The position numbers were made by a program, and so were the translations under genes. Positions 15,365 through 22,881 of a stretch of DNA of 64,000 nt are shown piece by piece. The stretch comes from Clostridia bacterium (GTDB taxonomy: Bacteria > Bacillota > Clostridia > Oscillospirales > CAG-272): positions 1 to 64,000 of the forward strand of contig JAFTUC010000029.1 of NCBI GenBank assembly GCA_017466445.1, given 5' to 3'. The notes beneath the pieces were generated by a model. That model saw only the letters and a program-made list of their open reading frames with translations. It had not been told where the DNA came from and searched no databases. Numbering within the stretch: the first letter of the stretch is position 1; every line of letters starts with the position of its first letter.

Positions 15365-16162
15365 ATGTCAAATATGTTTTCACTTGAAGGAAAGATCGCG
15401 CTTATTACGGGCGGATCGTACGGTATCGGATTTGCGATCGCAAAGGCCCTGCACGGTGCGGGAGCAAGGATCGTATTCAACGATATAAAAAAAGAGCTTG
15501 TAGACAAAGGTCTTGAGTCCTACAGAGAAATCGGAATCGACGCTACGGGATACGTGTGCGACGTCACCGATGAGAGCGCAGTTGCCGAAATGGTTGCTGA
15601 CATCGAGAAAAATCTCGGAGTCATCGACATCCTCGTAAACAACGCGGGCATAATAAAGCGCATTCCGATGCACGAGATGAGCGCTGAGGAATTCCGTCAG
15701 GTCATCGACGTCGACCTTAACGCGCCGTTTATCTGCTCCAAGGCGGTCATTCCCTCTATGATAAAGAAGGGTCACGGAAAGATAATAAACATCTGCTCTA
15801 TGATGAGCGAGTTCGGTCGCGAGACGGTATCCGCATATGCCGCGGCAAAGGGTGGACTCAAGATGCTCACCCGTAACATCGCATCCGAATACGGCGAGTT
15901 CAACATTCAGTGCAACGGAATAGGACCCGGATACATCGCAACACCTCAGACCGCACCTCTGCGCGAGAAGCAGGCAGACGGAAGCCGTCATCCCTTTGAC
16001 AGCTTCATAATCGCAAAAACTCCCGCCGCACGTTGGGGCGATCCAGAGGATCTCGCGGGACCCGCAGTCTTCCTTGCGTCCGACGCATCAAATTTCGTCA
16101 ACGGACACATTCTGTACGTCGACGGCGGCATACTTGCGTACTTTGGCAAGCAGCCCAAATAA
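15365..16162 (+). CDS. kduD: 2-dehydro-3-deoxy-D-gluconate 5-dehydrogenase (SDR)
   Basis: 265 residues of the short-chain dehydrogenase family: NAD-binding TGGSYGIG (about 15-22), NNAG (about 93-96), catalytic Ser region NICSMMSEFG and Tyr-x3-Lys in YAAAKGG. It would interconvert 2,5-diketo-3-deoxygluconate and KDG after KduI. Gluconate 5-dehydrogenase is the nearest alternative by sequence, but the KduI neighbour and GH88 argue for KduD. GGCGGAGG precedes the ATG, 18 bases after KduI. Confidence 0.88.
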   Translation: MSNMFSLEGKIALITGGSYGIGFAIAKALHGAGARIVFNDIKKELVDKGLESYREIGIDATGYVCDVTDESAVAEMVADIEKNLGVIDILVNNAGIIKRIPMHEMSAEEFRQVIDVDLNAPFICSKAVIPSMIKKGHGKIINICSMMSEFGRETVSAYAAAKGGLKMLTRNIASEYGEFNIQCNGIGPGYIATPQTAPLREKQADGSRHPFDSFIIAKTPAARWGDPEDLAGPAVFLASDASNFVNGHILYVDGGILAYFGKQPK

Positions 16163-16189
16163 ACCGGATTGGTAAAAGGAGATAGCATT

Positions 16190-17317
16190 ATGTTTTACGA
16201 CGAATATATAGAAAAAAACCGCGAGTGGATCGAAGAGACCTTTGCAAAGCTTGACAAAAAGCTCTCGAGAACCGCTGTCTCGAGCAGAAATAAGCTTCCC
16301 TACACCGTAGGTCCCGACGGAAAGCACGATGACAAGACCGGTCAGGACGTAAACTGGTGGACAAACGGTTTTTGGGGCGGTCTTATGTGGCTCATGTACG
16401 AAAAAACGGGCAATGAGGACTACAAAAAGACTGCCGAGCGCTCCGAGGAGCTTCTCAGCGGCGCACTTACCGATTATCTTATTCAGGATCACGACTCGGG
16501 ATTCAGACACCATCTCGTTTCGGGTGCAAACTACCGTCTCACGGGAAACGAAGGCTCCAAGTCACGCAATCTCTACTGCGCGGCGACCCTTGCGTCGAGA
16601 TACAACATTTCGGGTAAATACATCCGCGCGTGGAACTGGCGCGAGGGCTGGACTATCATAGACACTATGATGAATCTTCCTCAGCTCTACTGGGCTTCAA
16701 ACGTGATCGGAGACACCCGATTCAAGAAGATCGCAATGGCTCACGCAGATATGGCGATGGTCGAGCACGTGCGTGCTGACGGAAGCGTCGTTCACATCTG
16801 CTCGCACGATCCCGAGGACGGTCACGTTATCGAGACTATCGGCGGACAGGGCTACGGAGTAGGCTCTGCCTGGTCGAGAGGTGCTTCGTGGGCGCTTTAC
16901 GGATTTATCCTCTCTTACATCCACACTGAAAAGCAGGATTATCTTGATACCGCAAAGAAGGTAGCTCACTATTTCATATCGGGATGCGCTATAAACGAGT
17001 GGCTTCCGCCCATCGACTTCAGAGCTCCGATCGAGCCTCGATACGATTCTACAGCGGGTGCGATCGCCGCATGCGGACTTATCGAGATCGCAAAAGCTGT
17101 TCCCGAAAACGAGAAGGCGACCTATCTGATCCCCGCCATAAACATTCTGAAGGCTATGGAAGAAAAATTCTGCAGTTGGGATGAAAGCACGGATTACGTT
17201 CTCGGAATGGGATCCGAGGCATACGGCAGATGCGAGCACATTCCGATCATCTACGGAGATTTCTTCTTTGCCGAAGCGATACTCAAGCTTCTCGGAAGCG
17301 AGTTTAACCCCTGGTAA
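16190..17317 (+). CDS. Glycoside hydrolase family 88 unsaturated uronyl hydrolase
   Basis: 375 residues with an (alpha/alpha)6-barrel pattern as in UGL/YteR. It removes the delta-4,5-unsaturated uronate from the non-reducing end of oligosaccharides made by polysaccharide lyases, feeding KduI and KduD. Motifs: DVNWWTNGFWGGLMWLMYE (about 46-64) and the catalytic aspartate in IIDTMMNLPQL. No signal peptide, so it acts on imported oligosaccharides. AAAAGGAGA precedes the ATG at 16190; the frame starts at 16169 but without a site. Last gene of the operon, followed by a terminator. Confidence 0.88.
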   Translation: MFYDEYIEKNREWIEETFAKLDKKLSRTAVSSRNKLPYTVGPDGKHDDKTGQDVNWWTNGFWGGLMWLMYEKTGNEDYKKTAERSEELLSGALTDYLIQDHDSGFRHHLVSGANYRLTGNEGSKSRNLYCAATLASRYNISGKYIRAWNWREGWTIIDTMMNLPQLYWASNVIGDTRFKKIAMAHADMAMVEHVRADGSVVHICSHDPEDGHVIETIGGQGYGVGSAWSRGASWALYGFILSYIHTEKQDYLDTAKKVAHYFISGCAINEWLPPIDFRAPIEPRYDSTAGAIAACGLIEIAKAVPENEKATYLIPAINILKAMEEKFCSWDESTDYVLGMGSEAYGRCEHIPIIYGDFFFAEAILKLLGSEFNPW

Positions 17318-17322
17318 AAGCA

Positions 17323-17360
17323 AAACAGTACCAAAAGCATTGCTTTTGGTACTGTTTTTT
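17323..17360. terminator. Terminator of the uronate operon, probably bidirectional
   Basis: AACAGTACCAAAAGCA / TGCTTTTGGTACTGTT, 16 bp with hardly any loop, followed by T6. The convergent DUF3021 gene ends at 17359. Confidence 0.9.
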
Positions 17361-17775
17361 ATTTAAGTCCCGCATTAAGTCTTTTTTCCGTTATCTTCAG
17401 AATTATCATAACTACCGCCCAAACGGCAAGATAGCACAAAACAAAGACACCCGTATATATACATATGACCGCAAGGCTGAGCGATATCCACGAATTTATA
17501 AGATAGCAGACGGTATAGGCGACATACAAGGTCGCAAAGTGCGCAAGCGTGCTCTTCATGACAGACCAGCCCTCGATCTGATTAAAAACGCTCGCTCCCG
17601 CATGCACGAAGGCAAGGATATAGGTCGATAATGTTGCAACGAGCAGATCGGTCGCATTCAGTGAAAAGCCTTCGGTCGTGCTGGAAATTATAAAAAACAC
17701 GGTCGAGCATACTACCGGTCCGAATCCGGCGAAAACAAGACCTCTGTGCAAGAATTTTTTTAAATGTGCATTCAT
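17359..17775 (-). CDS. DUF3021 membrane protein
   Basis: 138 residues with four hydrophobic spans (about 13-33, 41-62, 75-95, 101-125), matching DUF3021, which commonly accompanies LytTR regulators and is thought to restrain or sense for them. Start at 17775: the ATG overlaps the stop of the LytTR gene (ATGA) and AAAGGATAGG lies upstream. The longer frame to 17859 lies inside the LytTR gene. Confidence 0.82.
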   Translation of the reverse strand: MNAHLKKFLHRGLVFAGFGPVVCSTVFFIISSTTEGFSLNATDLLVATLSTYILAFVHAGASVFNQIEGWSVMKSTLAHFATLYVAYTVCYLINSWISLSLAVICIYTGVFVLCYLAVWAVVMIILKITEKRLNAGLK

Positions 17776-18209
17776 CTTTTTATACCTATCCTTTCTTTTA
17801 CGGTGCGCAACTGACGTCTGGAAACGTAATCCCTGAAGCCGTTTTTCAGAACGGCACAAAGGCTTCCGCCAAACGTAGTCTCAAACCTTTCTATTTTTTT
17901 CACATTCACGATGCAGGACTGATTTATTTTGACAAAGTGTTCACCGAGCATCTCCTCAAGAGTATAGAGTCTCTGCTTTATTCGGATCTTACCATCAGAA
18001 AGAAGAGCGTAGACCTTACCGTCCTCTACCGAAAAAGCAAAAACGTCGGCAAGCTCGACGTTCATTATCTCTCCCGAGCGATATCCGATTATATTTGCGC
18101 TTTTCTTCATCACGAGCTCCTCTATCTCACAGGCGAGCTCGTTTTTTTCACGGACGTATATTACTACCTCCTCTTCCCTGCTTTCGTCGATCACAATGCG
18201 ACATTTCAT
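17772..18209 (-). CDS. LytTR DNA-binding regulator
   Basis: 145 residues. The C-terminal LytTR domain runs from about 45 to 145 (IMNVELADVFAFSVEDGKVYAL, FVKINQSCIVNVKKI, SRRQLRTVKERIG). The N-terminal 40 residues are not a receiver domain, as usual for the LytTR-DUF3021 group. Start next to an AGGTGAT ribosome site. Translationally coupled to DUF3021. Targets unknown, probably its own promoter. Confidence 0.87.
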   Translation of the reverse strand: MKCRIVIDESREEEVVIYVREKNELACEIEELVMKKSANIIGYRSGEIMNVELADVFAFSVEDGKVYALLSDGKIRIKQRLYTLEEMLGEHFVKINQSCIVNVKKIERFETTFGGSLCAVLKNGFRDYVSRRQLRTVKERIGIKR

Positions 18210-18312
18210 AAGATATCACCTCAATGATAATTTTAAACCAAATGAATGATTTTTTCAACTCTTTTTTACGATTCGGCAGTTTTTGACATCTGTTCGGAAA
18301 AAAAGCGTGTCG
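18210..18312. other. Gap between the LytTR gene and cassette B
   Basis: About 100 AT-rich bases upstream of the LytTR start, presumably its promoter region. No clear boxes were found. Cassette B begins at about 18313. Confidence 0.4.
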
Positions 18313-19027
18313 CTGATAGAGCATCGCTCTAAAGGACAGTTTTCAAAATACGGCATATCTCGAAAGGAATATGCCGTATTTCGCGTTTGTGTCACAAATG
18401 CAGTGCTTGTCAGGAAAATTGATAAGCCATAGGTGAACAAAAAAGCTCCCTTGTGTAAAGGAAGCCTTTTTCTGGTTAATGCTTCAATGCTTTTTAATAA
18501 TTAATTTTACGTGATTTGTTAGAACTCATATTTCCAATCTTTCAGCATTTCACTGAAAAAGCTGCGTTTGTATTCTACGAGTAGGGGTGTCATATACAAA
18601 CAGCTATAGAATCTGTTGTTTGCTCTACAGTATTTTTGTTTTTCGATATCAATCTTTTCATCAAAATCACAGAGAATATCTATAAGTACTCCTTTTTGTT
18701 CATTCTCCTTGAACAAATGGGCAAAAAAGCACATCTCACTATTTTCACCTATATAATATGGAGCAACGAAATTAAAATTAAATTCTTTGGCGGCTATTTC
18801 AAAATTTTCAATTATACAATTTTTTGTTTTGTCATCTAACATTAATATAGACCTCACCGTAAATTCCTATCGTTCAAGCTTATCGCAAGTTTCTTCTCTT
18901 TTTGATAAAACTCATAATATTATACCTACATACTTATTATATCACAAAAGCCGCAGAAAATCAATATGCGGTTTCTGTTTTTTCTGGCGGTAGGTAAAAC
19001 TGTCCTTTAGAGTAACACCCTATGGCG
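18313..19027 (-). mobile_element. Inverted-repeat single-gene cassette B (inverted relative to A)
   Basis: A 715-bp unit with end repeats GCTCTAAAGGACAGTTTT (18313-18344 side) and AAAACTGTCCTTTAGAGTAAC (18994-19027 side). Read on the minus strand it has the same order as cassette A: end repeat, ACCGCA/TGCGG hairpin, TGATATAATAAG promoter, one gene, CTCCCTT hairpin, TCAATTTTCCTGACAAGCA stretch, AATACGGCATAT hairpin, end repeat. Non-coding parts look about 80-90% alike by eye, whereas the passenger gene is unrelated. Confidence 0.8.
18519..18842 (-). CDS. Hypothetical protein carried by cassette B
   Basis: 107 residues, not recognised. Acidic N-terminus MLDDKTKNCIIENFEIAAKEF, then alternating strands and helices. 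Two cysteines and CFFAHLFKENEQKGVLIDI in the middle; no signal peptide. Start set at the ATG at 18842, seven to eight bases after GAGGT; a GTG at 18857 lies before that site. Sole gene of the cassette and AT-rich. Function unknown. Confidence 0.62.
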   Translation of the reverse strand: MLDDKTKNCIIENFEIAAKEFNFNFVAPYYIGENSEMCFFAHLFKENEQKGVLIDILCDFDEKIDIEKQKYCRANNRFYSCLYMTPLLVEYKRSFFSEMLKDWKYEF

Positions 19028-19039
19028 GCACGCTTTCTT

Positions 19040-19573
19040 TTACCAAAATTCCTTTTTTCCGGTCGAGACTGCCGAAGCACCGCTTTCAAGAGCGTCGTTT
19101 ATTTCGGAAAGGCTCTCTATAAGACCTCCCGCTACTATCGGCATACCGAGTTCTCTCTTAAGACGTTTTATAACCTTGGTAACAGTTCCCGGCATTATTT
19201 CTATCATATCGGCATGCGAGCCTTTTACAGATTCAAGAGTCGTCTGTACCGACTGAGAATCCACGATAAAAAATCTTTGCACCGTAAAAACTCCAACCTT
19301 TTTGGCAAGCTTTATAAGTCCCGTTCTGGTGCTTATGATTCCGTCGACTCCGCATTCCTTAAGAAATCTTATACCGTATTCATCCTTCCCTATTCCCTCG
19401 GCAAGATCAAGATGAACAAAAAGCTTCTTTCCATTTTCGTGCGCTCTTCTGATCTGCTCGCCTATTTCCGAAATATTACATGAGAGCATAAAAATATTTG
19501 ATACCTTCGATGCAAGCGCATATTCAAGATCATCTGCGCTTCTGAGAGCCGCAATAACAGTTGTGCTATTCAT
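19040..19573 (-). CDS. glpP: GlpP-type glycerol-3-phosphate-responsive antiterminator
   Basis: 177 residues. GlpP binds glycerol-3-phosphate and nascent leader RNA so that transcription passes a terminator. Family motifs: VIAALRSADDLEYAL (about 6-20), KKLFVHLDLAEGIG, GVDGIISTR, ADMIEIMPG and MPIVAGGLIES, a TIM-barrel layout. Start at 19573, with GGAG formed by the end of the DUF1667 gene eight bases before; the longer frame to 19639 lies in that gene. Last gene of the operon, so probably autoregulated with it. Confidence 0.9.
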   Translation of the reverse strand: MNSTTVIAALRSADDLEYALASKVSNIFMLSCNISEIGEQIRRAHENGKKLFVHLDLAEGIGKDEYGIRFLKECGVDGIISTRTGLIKLAKKVGVFTVQRFFIVDSQSVQTTLESVKGSHADMIEIMPGTVTKVIKRLKRELGMPIVAGGLIESLSEINDALESGASAVSTGKKEFW

Positions 19574-19580
19574 ATCCGTA

Positions 19581-19937
19581 TCACTCCGATATTTCAACAT
19601 TTTTAGTGGCGACGGCACGCGCTCCGAACACATCTTCAATTATAACATCTCCGATACGAATTGGCAAGTGCGGTCGCGCATTATTTATAATTTTCATAGC
19701 CTCAAAAAGCTTCTCCTTCGGTATCGCCTTATCGGTCCTTACCGAAACGAGCACTCCCTCTGCCGATCTCACGGTCGTTGTAAGGACTCTCACGGGAGAT
19801 ATACACTCGGTCTCGGCGTACTTTTTTCCTCTCGGACACGCATTTCCGCTAACGCTTTCCACATTTCCGTCTACAATATCGACACTAAGCGTGCATCCTA
19901 TCGGACATACTATACAGGTAAGTTCTCTTTTCATCAT
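19581..19937 (-). CDS. DUF1667 cysteine-rich protein
   Basis: 118 residues with CIVCPIGC near the N-terminus and a later conserved cysteine in GNACPRGKKYA. The DUF1667 family is found with GlpA/GlpB-like flavoproteins, probably as an iron-sulfur or electron-transfer partner (inference). The ATG overlaps the stop of the preceding FAD enzyme gene, so the two are coupled. Confidence 0.88.
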   Translation of the reverse strand: MMKRELTCIVCPIGCTLSVDIVDGNVESVSGNACPRGKKYAETECISPVRVLTTTVRSAEGVLVSVRTDKAIPKEKLFEAMKIINNARPHLPIRIGDVIIEDVFGARAVATKNVEISE

Positions 19938-21190
19938 ACATCCTCCTCGATCTTAAAAATAAGCTCCGAGCCATCTTCAAACTTCTCGCCTGTGATATTA
20001 ACACTTTCCATCTCCCCGGGTGACACCTTTGCTTTTTTCTTTGAAAAAATCAGTTTTTCACGATCGTACACGTTTATTCTCACGTTTCTGAAAACGTCTG
20101 AGACTCTGAAATAGAAGGTCACGTCCTCCCTTTTCGTTACAATCTGAGGCACCGTGTAGCGCACTCTTCCATCGGTATTTACTTTAACGCATATGTTACC
20201 GTAATTTCGGTTATTTATATAGTCAGCGGCAGCCCTTCCCGCGATCTGTGCCTCGTCGGAAACGTAATCGACAAGATCGTGAACATGCAAAACATTTCCG
20301 CAAGAGAATATTCCTCCCACCGACGTCTGTCTGTCCTGATCGACGAGAGCGCCTCCGGTTATTTTGGAAAGCGATATCTCCGCTTTTTCGGAAAGCTCAT
20401 TTTCAGGAATGAGTCCGACTGAGAGCAGAAGAGTATCACACTCTATAAATTCCTCGCTGCCCTTGATCGGTCTGCGTCTTTCATCAACTCTTGAAACCGT
20501 AACACCGCTAAGCCGTTCCTTTCCGTGTATCTGTGTAACCGTATAACTGAGCTTTAAGGGAATATCAAAATCGTTCAGGCACTGCTCTATATTACGCGCA
20601 AGTCCGCTCGAATAGGGCATAATCTCGCAAACTGCCTTAACATTTGCGCCTTCAAGAGTCATCCTTCTTGCCATTATAAGTCCGATATCACCGGAACCGA
20701 GAATGACTACATTCTTTCCCGGAAGATATCCGTCGATATTAACGATCTTCTGCGCGCTTCCCGCGGTATATATTCCCGACGGACGGCTTCCGCTTATAGC
20801 GAGAGAGCCCTTTGATCGCTCCCTGCAGCCCATAGCAAGAATTATCGCCTTGGCATCGACGAAAAAGATTCCGTCCTCGCTATTTGTCGCCGTGATTCTT
20901 TTATTCTTATCAATCTTATCAATGTTATCAATGTCGAGTACCATAGTACCCGTTTTATATTTTATTCCGTATTCTTTTATTTTTTCCTCGTATCTTGCGG
21001 CGTATTCCGGACCGGTAAGCTCCTGCCCAAATTTATGGATACCAAATCCGTTATGGATACACTGACGAAGTATTCCGCCAAGGGCGTCATCCCTTTCAAG
21101 CACCAAAATATCGCGTATTCCGCTTTCATAAGCGGATATTGCCGCCGCCATCCCCGCAGGTCCGCCTCCGACTATAACAAGATCAGTCAT
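19934..21190 (-). CDS. FAD-dependent NAD(P)-disulfide-type oxidoreductase, GlpB/NoxA-like
   Basis: 418 residues. N-terminal FAD site TDLVIVGGGPAGMAAAISAY, central NAD site VVILGSGDIGLIMARRM (about 161-177) and the CGNVLHVHDLVDYVSDEAQ flavin-loop. Acts with the GlpA-like protein and DUF1667 as a three-part dehydrogenase, most likely for glycerol-3-phosphate. Start at 21190 overlapping the GlpA-like stop, with AAGGAGG upstream; the frame up to 21223 is inside that gene. Confidence 0.87.
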   Translation of the reverse strand: MTDLVIVGGGPAGMAAAISAYESGIRDILVLERDDALGGILRQCIHNGFGIHKFGQELTGPEYAARYEEKIKEYGIKYKTGTMVLDIDNIDKIDKNKRITATNSEDGIFFVDAKAIILAMGCRERSKGSLAISGSRPSGIYTAGSAQKIVNIDGYLPGKNVVILGSGDIGLIMARRMTLEGANVKAVCEIMPYSSGLARNIEQCLNDFDIPLKLSYTVTQIHGKERLSGVTVSRVDERRRPIKGSEEFIECDTLLLSVGLIPENELSEKAEISLSKITGGALVDQDRQTSVGGIFSCGNVLHVHDLVDYVSDEAQIAGRAAADYINNRNYGNICVKVNTDGRVRYTVPQIVTKREDVTFYFRVSDVFRNVRINVYDREKLIFSKKKAKVSPGEMESVNITGEKFEDGSELIFKIEEDV

Positions 21191-22628
21191 CACAAATCTC
21201 CTCCTTGGTCTTTCCGAAGACAAGCGTTGAGCCTTTACCGAATTTTGTGACCTCTCCGTACGCTATACCGAGTTCCTCGGAAATTATCTTTATTATCTGT
21301 GGACCGCAAAATCCACCCTGACATCTGCCCATCTGCGCTCTCGTGCGCCTCTTTATTCCGTCAAGATCTCTCGCCTTTGGCTCTGTTCTCAATGCCTCGC
21401 GTATCTCCCCTTCGGTTATACCCTCGCATCTGCAGATTATCCTACCGTACGCGGGATCTCTTTTTATTATCTCATTTTTCTTTTCTACGCTTGCGTCCCT
21501 GAAGAAATGCATCGGCCTTCTTTTAGGATCATAATTAACTTTTTCGGGTGCCGAAAGACCCTGCGACCTCAATATATCCTCCACCTCGATGGCTATCGCA
21601 GGGGATGCGGAAAGCCCCGGAGACTCTACTGCTCCCACATTGACAAATCCCTTTTTAGGAGAATTTATTATAAAATCCCCCGTATCACCGACAGCACGAA
21701 GTCCGCAGAAGGAGGTGATCCTCTTTGAAAGGTCTATATTTTTTACGTTTTCGATAGCCTCGCGAGCTACCCTGTCAAGTCCGATATCAGTCGTTGATCT
21801 ATCATCCTTATCCGAGATCACGACCGAGGTGGGACCGAGAAGCAGGTTTCCATCGACTGTCGGCGTAACAAGTATACCCTTTCCCGCCTCACTCGGTGTT
21901 CTAAAAACGGTATGCTCCACAAGATCACCGCATTTTTTATCAAGCAGGATATATTCTCCCCTGCGAGGTGTGATGCTAAACGAGTTATCTCCTATCATCG
22001 CGGCTATTTTGTCCGAAAATATTCCCGCGGCGTTGACAACGAAGCGTCCGAGCAAGACATCGCCGTCTTTTGATACCACTTTATATCCGCTATCACTCGT
22101 TTCTATCTCAGACACCTCAAAGCAAAGCTTCAGATCCGCTCCGTTATCGATCGCGTTTCCTATTGCGGCAAGGGTAAGCTCGTACGGACAGATTATAGCA
22201 CCGCTCGGAGCATAAAGAGCGCAAACAACATCGTCCGAAATGTTCTTTTCGAGCTTTTTAAGCTCCTCGCCTTCGACTATCCTGAGATCTTCAACGCCGT
22301 TTTTCTTTCCTCTCTCGAGAAGAGCATCGAGCGTTTTTCTGTCCTCATTATTGAAGGCAATAACTATCGAACCGTTTTTTCTGTACTTGACACCAAGCTC
22401 GGACGCTATTTTTTCCATCATCTGCGAGCCTTTAACATTCAGGCGTGCCTTTAACGATCCTTCCTTTGCGTCAAAACCGGCATGCACGATGGCAGAGTTC
22501 GCCTTACTTGCGCCCATCGACACGTCGTTTTCCTTTTCGACGATACAAACTGACATCTCGTACGCCGACAGCTTGCGCGCGATCATTGCACCTACAACTC
22601 CGGCGCCTATCACAATAACGTCATACAT
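21183..22628 (-). CDS. GlpA-like glycerol-3-phosphate dehydrogenase with C-terminal [2Fe-2S] BFD-like domain
   Basis: 481 residues. FAD site VIVIGAGVVGAMIARKLSAY at the N-terminus, DAO fold (GASKANSAIVHAGFD; CGLRAVGDTGDFII), and a C-terminal BFD-like cluster with cysteines at CRCEGITEGEI and GRCQGGFCGP. Oxidises glycerol-3-phosphate to DHAP in anaerobes. Start at 22628 six to seven bases after AGGAGGG; the frame to 22721 is upstream leader. First gene of the operon. No glycerol kinase or facilitator is nearby. Confidence 0.87.
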   Translation of the reverse strand: MYDVIVIGAGVVGAMIARKLSAYEMSVCIVEKENDVSMGASKANSAIVHAGFDAKEGSLKARLNVKGSQMMEKIASELGVKYRKNGSIVIAFNNEDRKTLDALLERGKKNGVEDLRIVEGEELKKLEKNISDDVVCALYAPSGAIICPYELTLAAIGNAIDNGADLKLCFEVSEIETSDSGYKVVSKDGDVLLGRFVVNAAGIFSDKIAAMIGDNSFSITPRRGEYILLDKKCGDLVEHTVFRTPSEAGKGILVTPTVDGNLLLGPTSVVISDKDDRSTTDIGLDRVAREAIENVKNIDLSKRITSFCGLRAVGDTGDFIINSPKKGFVNVGAVESPGLSASPAIAIEVEDILRSQGLSAPEKVNYDPKRRPMHFFRDASVEKKNEIIKRDPAYGRIICRCEGITEGEIREALRTEPKARDLDGIKRRTRAQMGRCQGGFCGPQIIKIISEELGIAYGEVTKFGKGSTLVFGKTKEEICDD

Positions 22629-22668
22629 AAATTTTCCCTCCTGTATTTTAAAAATAAAAAAGCGCACC

Positions 22669-22694
22669 GAAAAAGCCCGTTTTACGGAATCTTT
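22669..22694 (-). promoter_or_regulatory. Possible leader attenuator of the glp-type operon
   Basis: In the minus-strand leader, CCGT AAA ACGG followed by GCTTTTT is a short terminator-like hairpin between promoter and first gene, where GlpP would act. The stem is only about 5 bp, so support is weak. Confidence 0.3.
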
Positions 22695-22742
22695 TCTCGA
22701 TACGTCTCCAAATCTCTGCATCTTTAATATTCACTTGTTATT

Positions 22743-22771
22743 ATTATACACACTTTTTTTAGCGTTGTCAA
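22743..22771 (-). promoter_or_regulatory. Promoter of the glp-type operon
   Basis: Minus strand: -35 TTGACA (22766-22771), 17-base spacer, -10 TATAAT (22743-22748). It leaves a leader of about 110 bases. Confidence 0.88.
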
Positions 22772-22799
22772 GTTTTTTCGCTTTATATTTAAATTTTTA

Positions 22800-22828
22800 T
22801 TGACTTTACCTTTTATTACTGTTATAAT
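22800..22828 (+). promoter_or_regulatory. Promoter of the 1076-residue protein gene
   Basis: -35 TTGACT (22800-22805), 17-base spacer, -10 TATAAT (22823-22828). Back-to-back with the glp-type promoter. Confidence 0.85.
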
Positions 22829-22881
22829 GTGAAAAAGGAAGTCAAATATCCTTTATTATTTCTTCAAGGAGAGGAAAAGAT

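Noticed and set aside
22640..22740. Known riboswitch in the glp-type leader
   Set aside because: No recognisable riboswitch core; the short hairpin fits GlpP-type attenuation better, though weakly.
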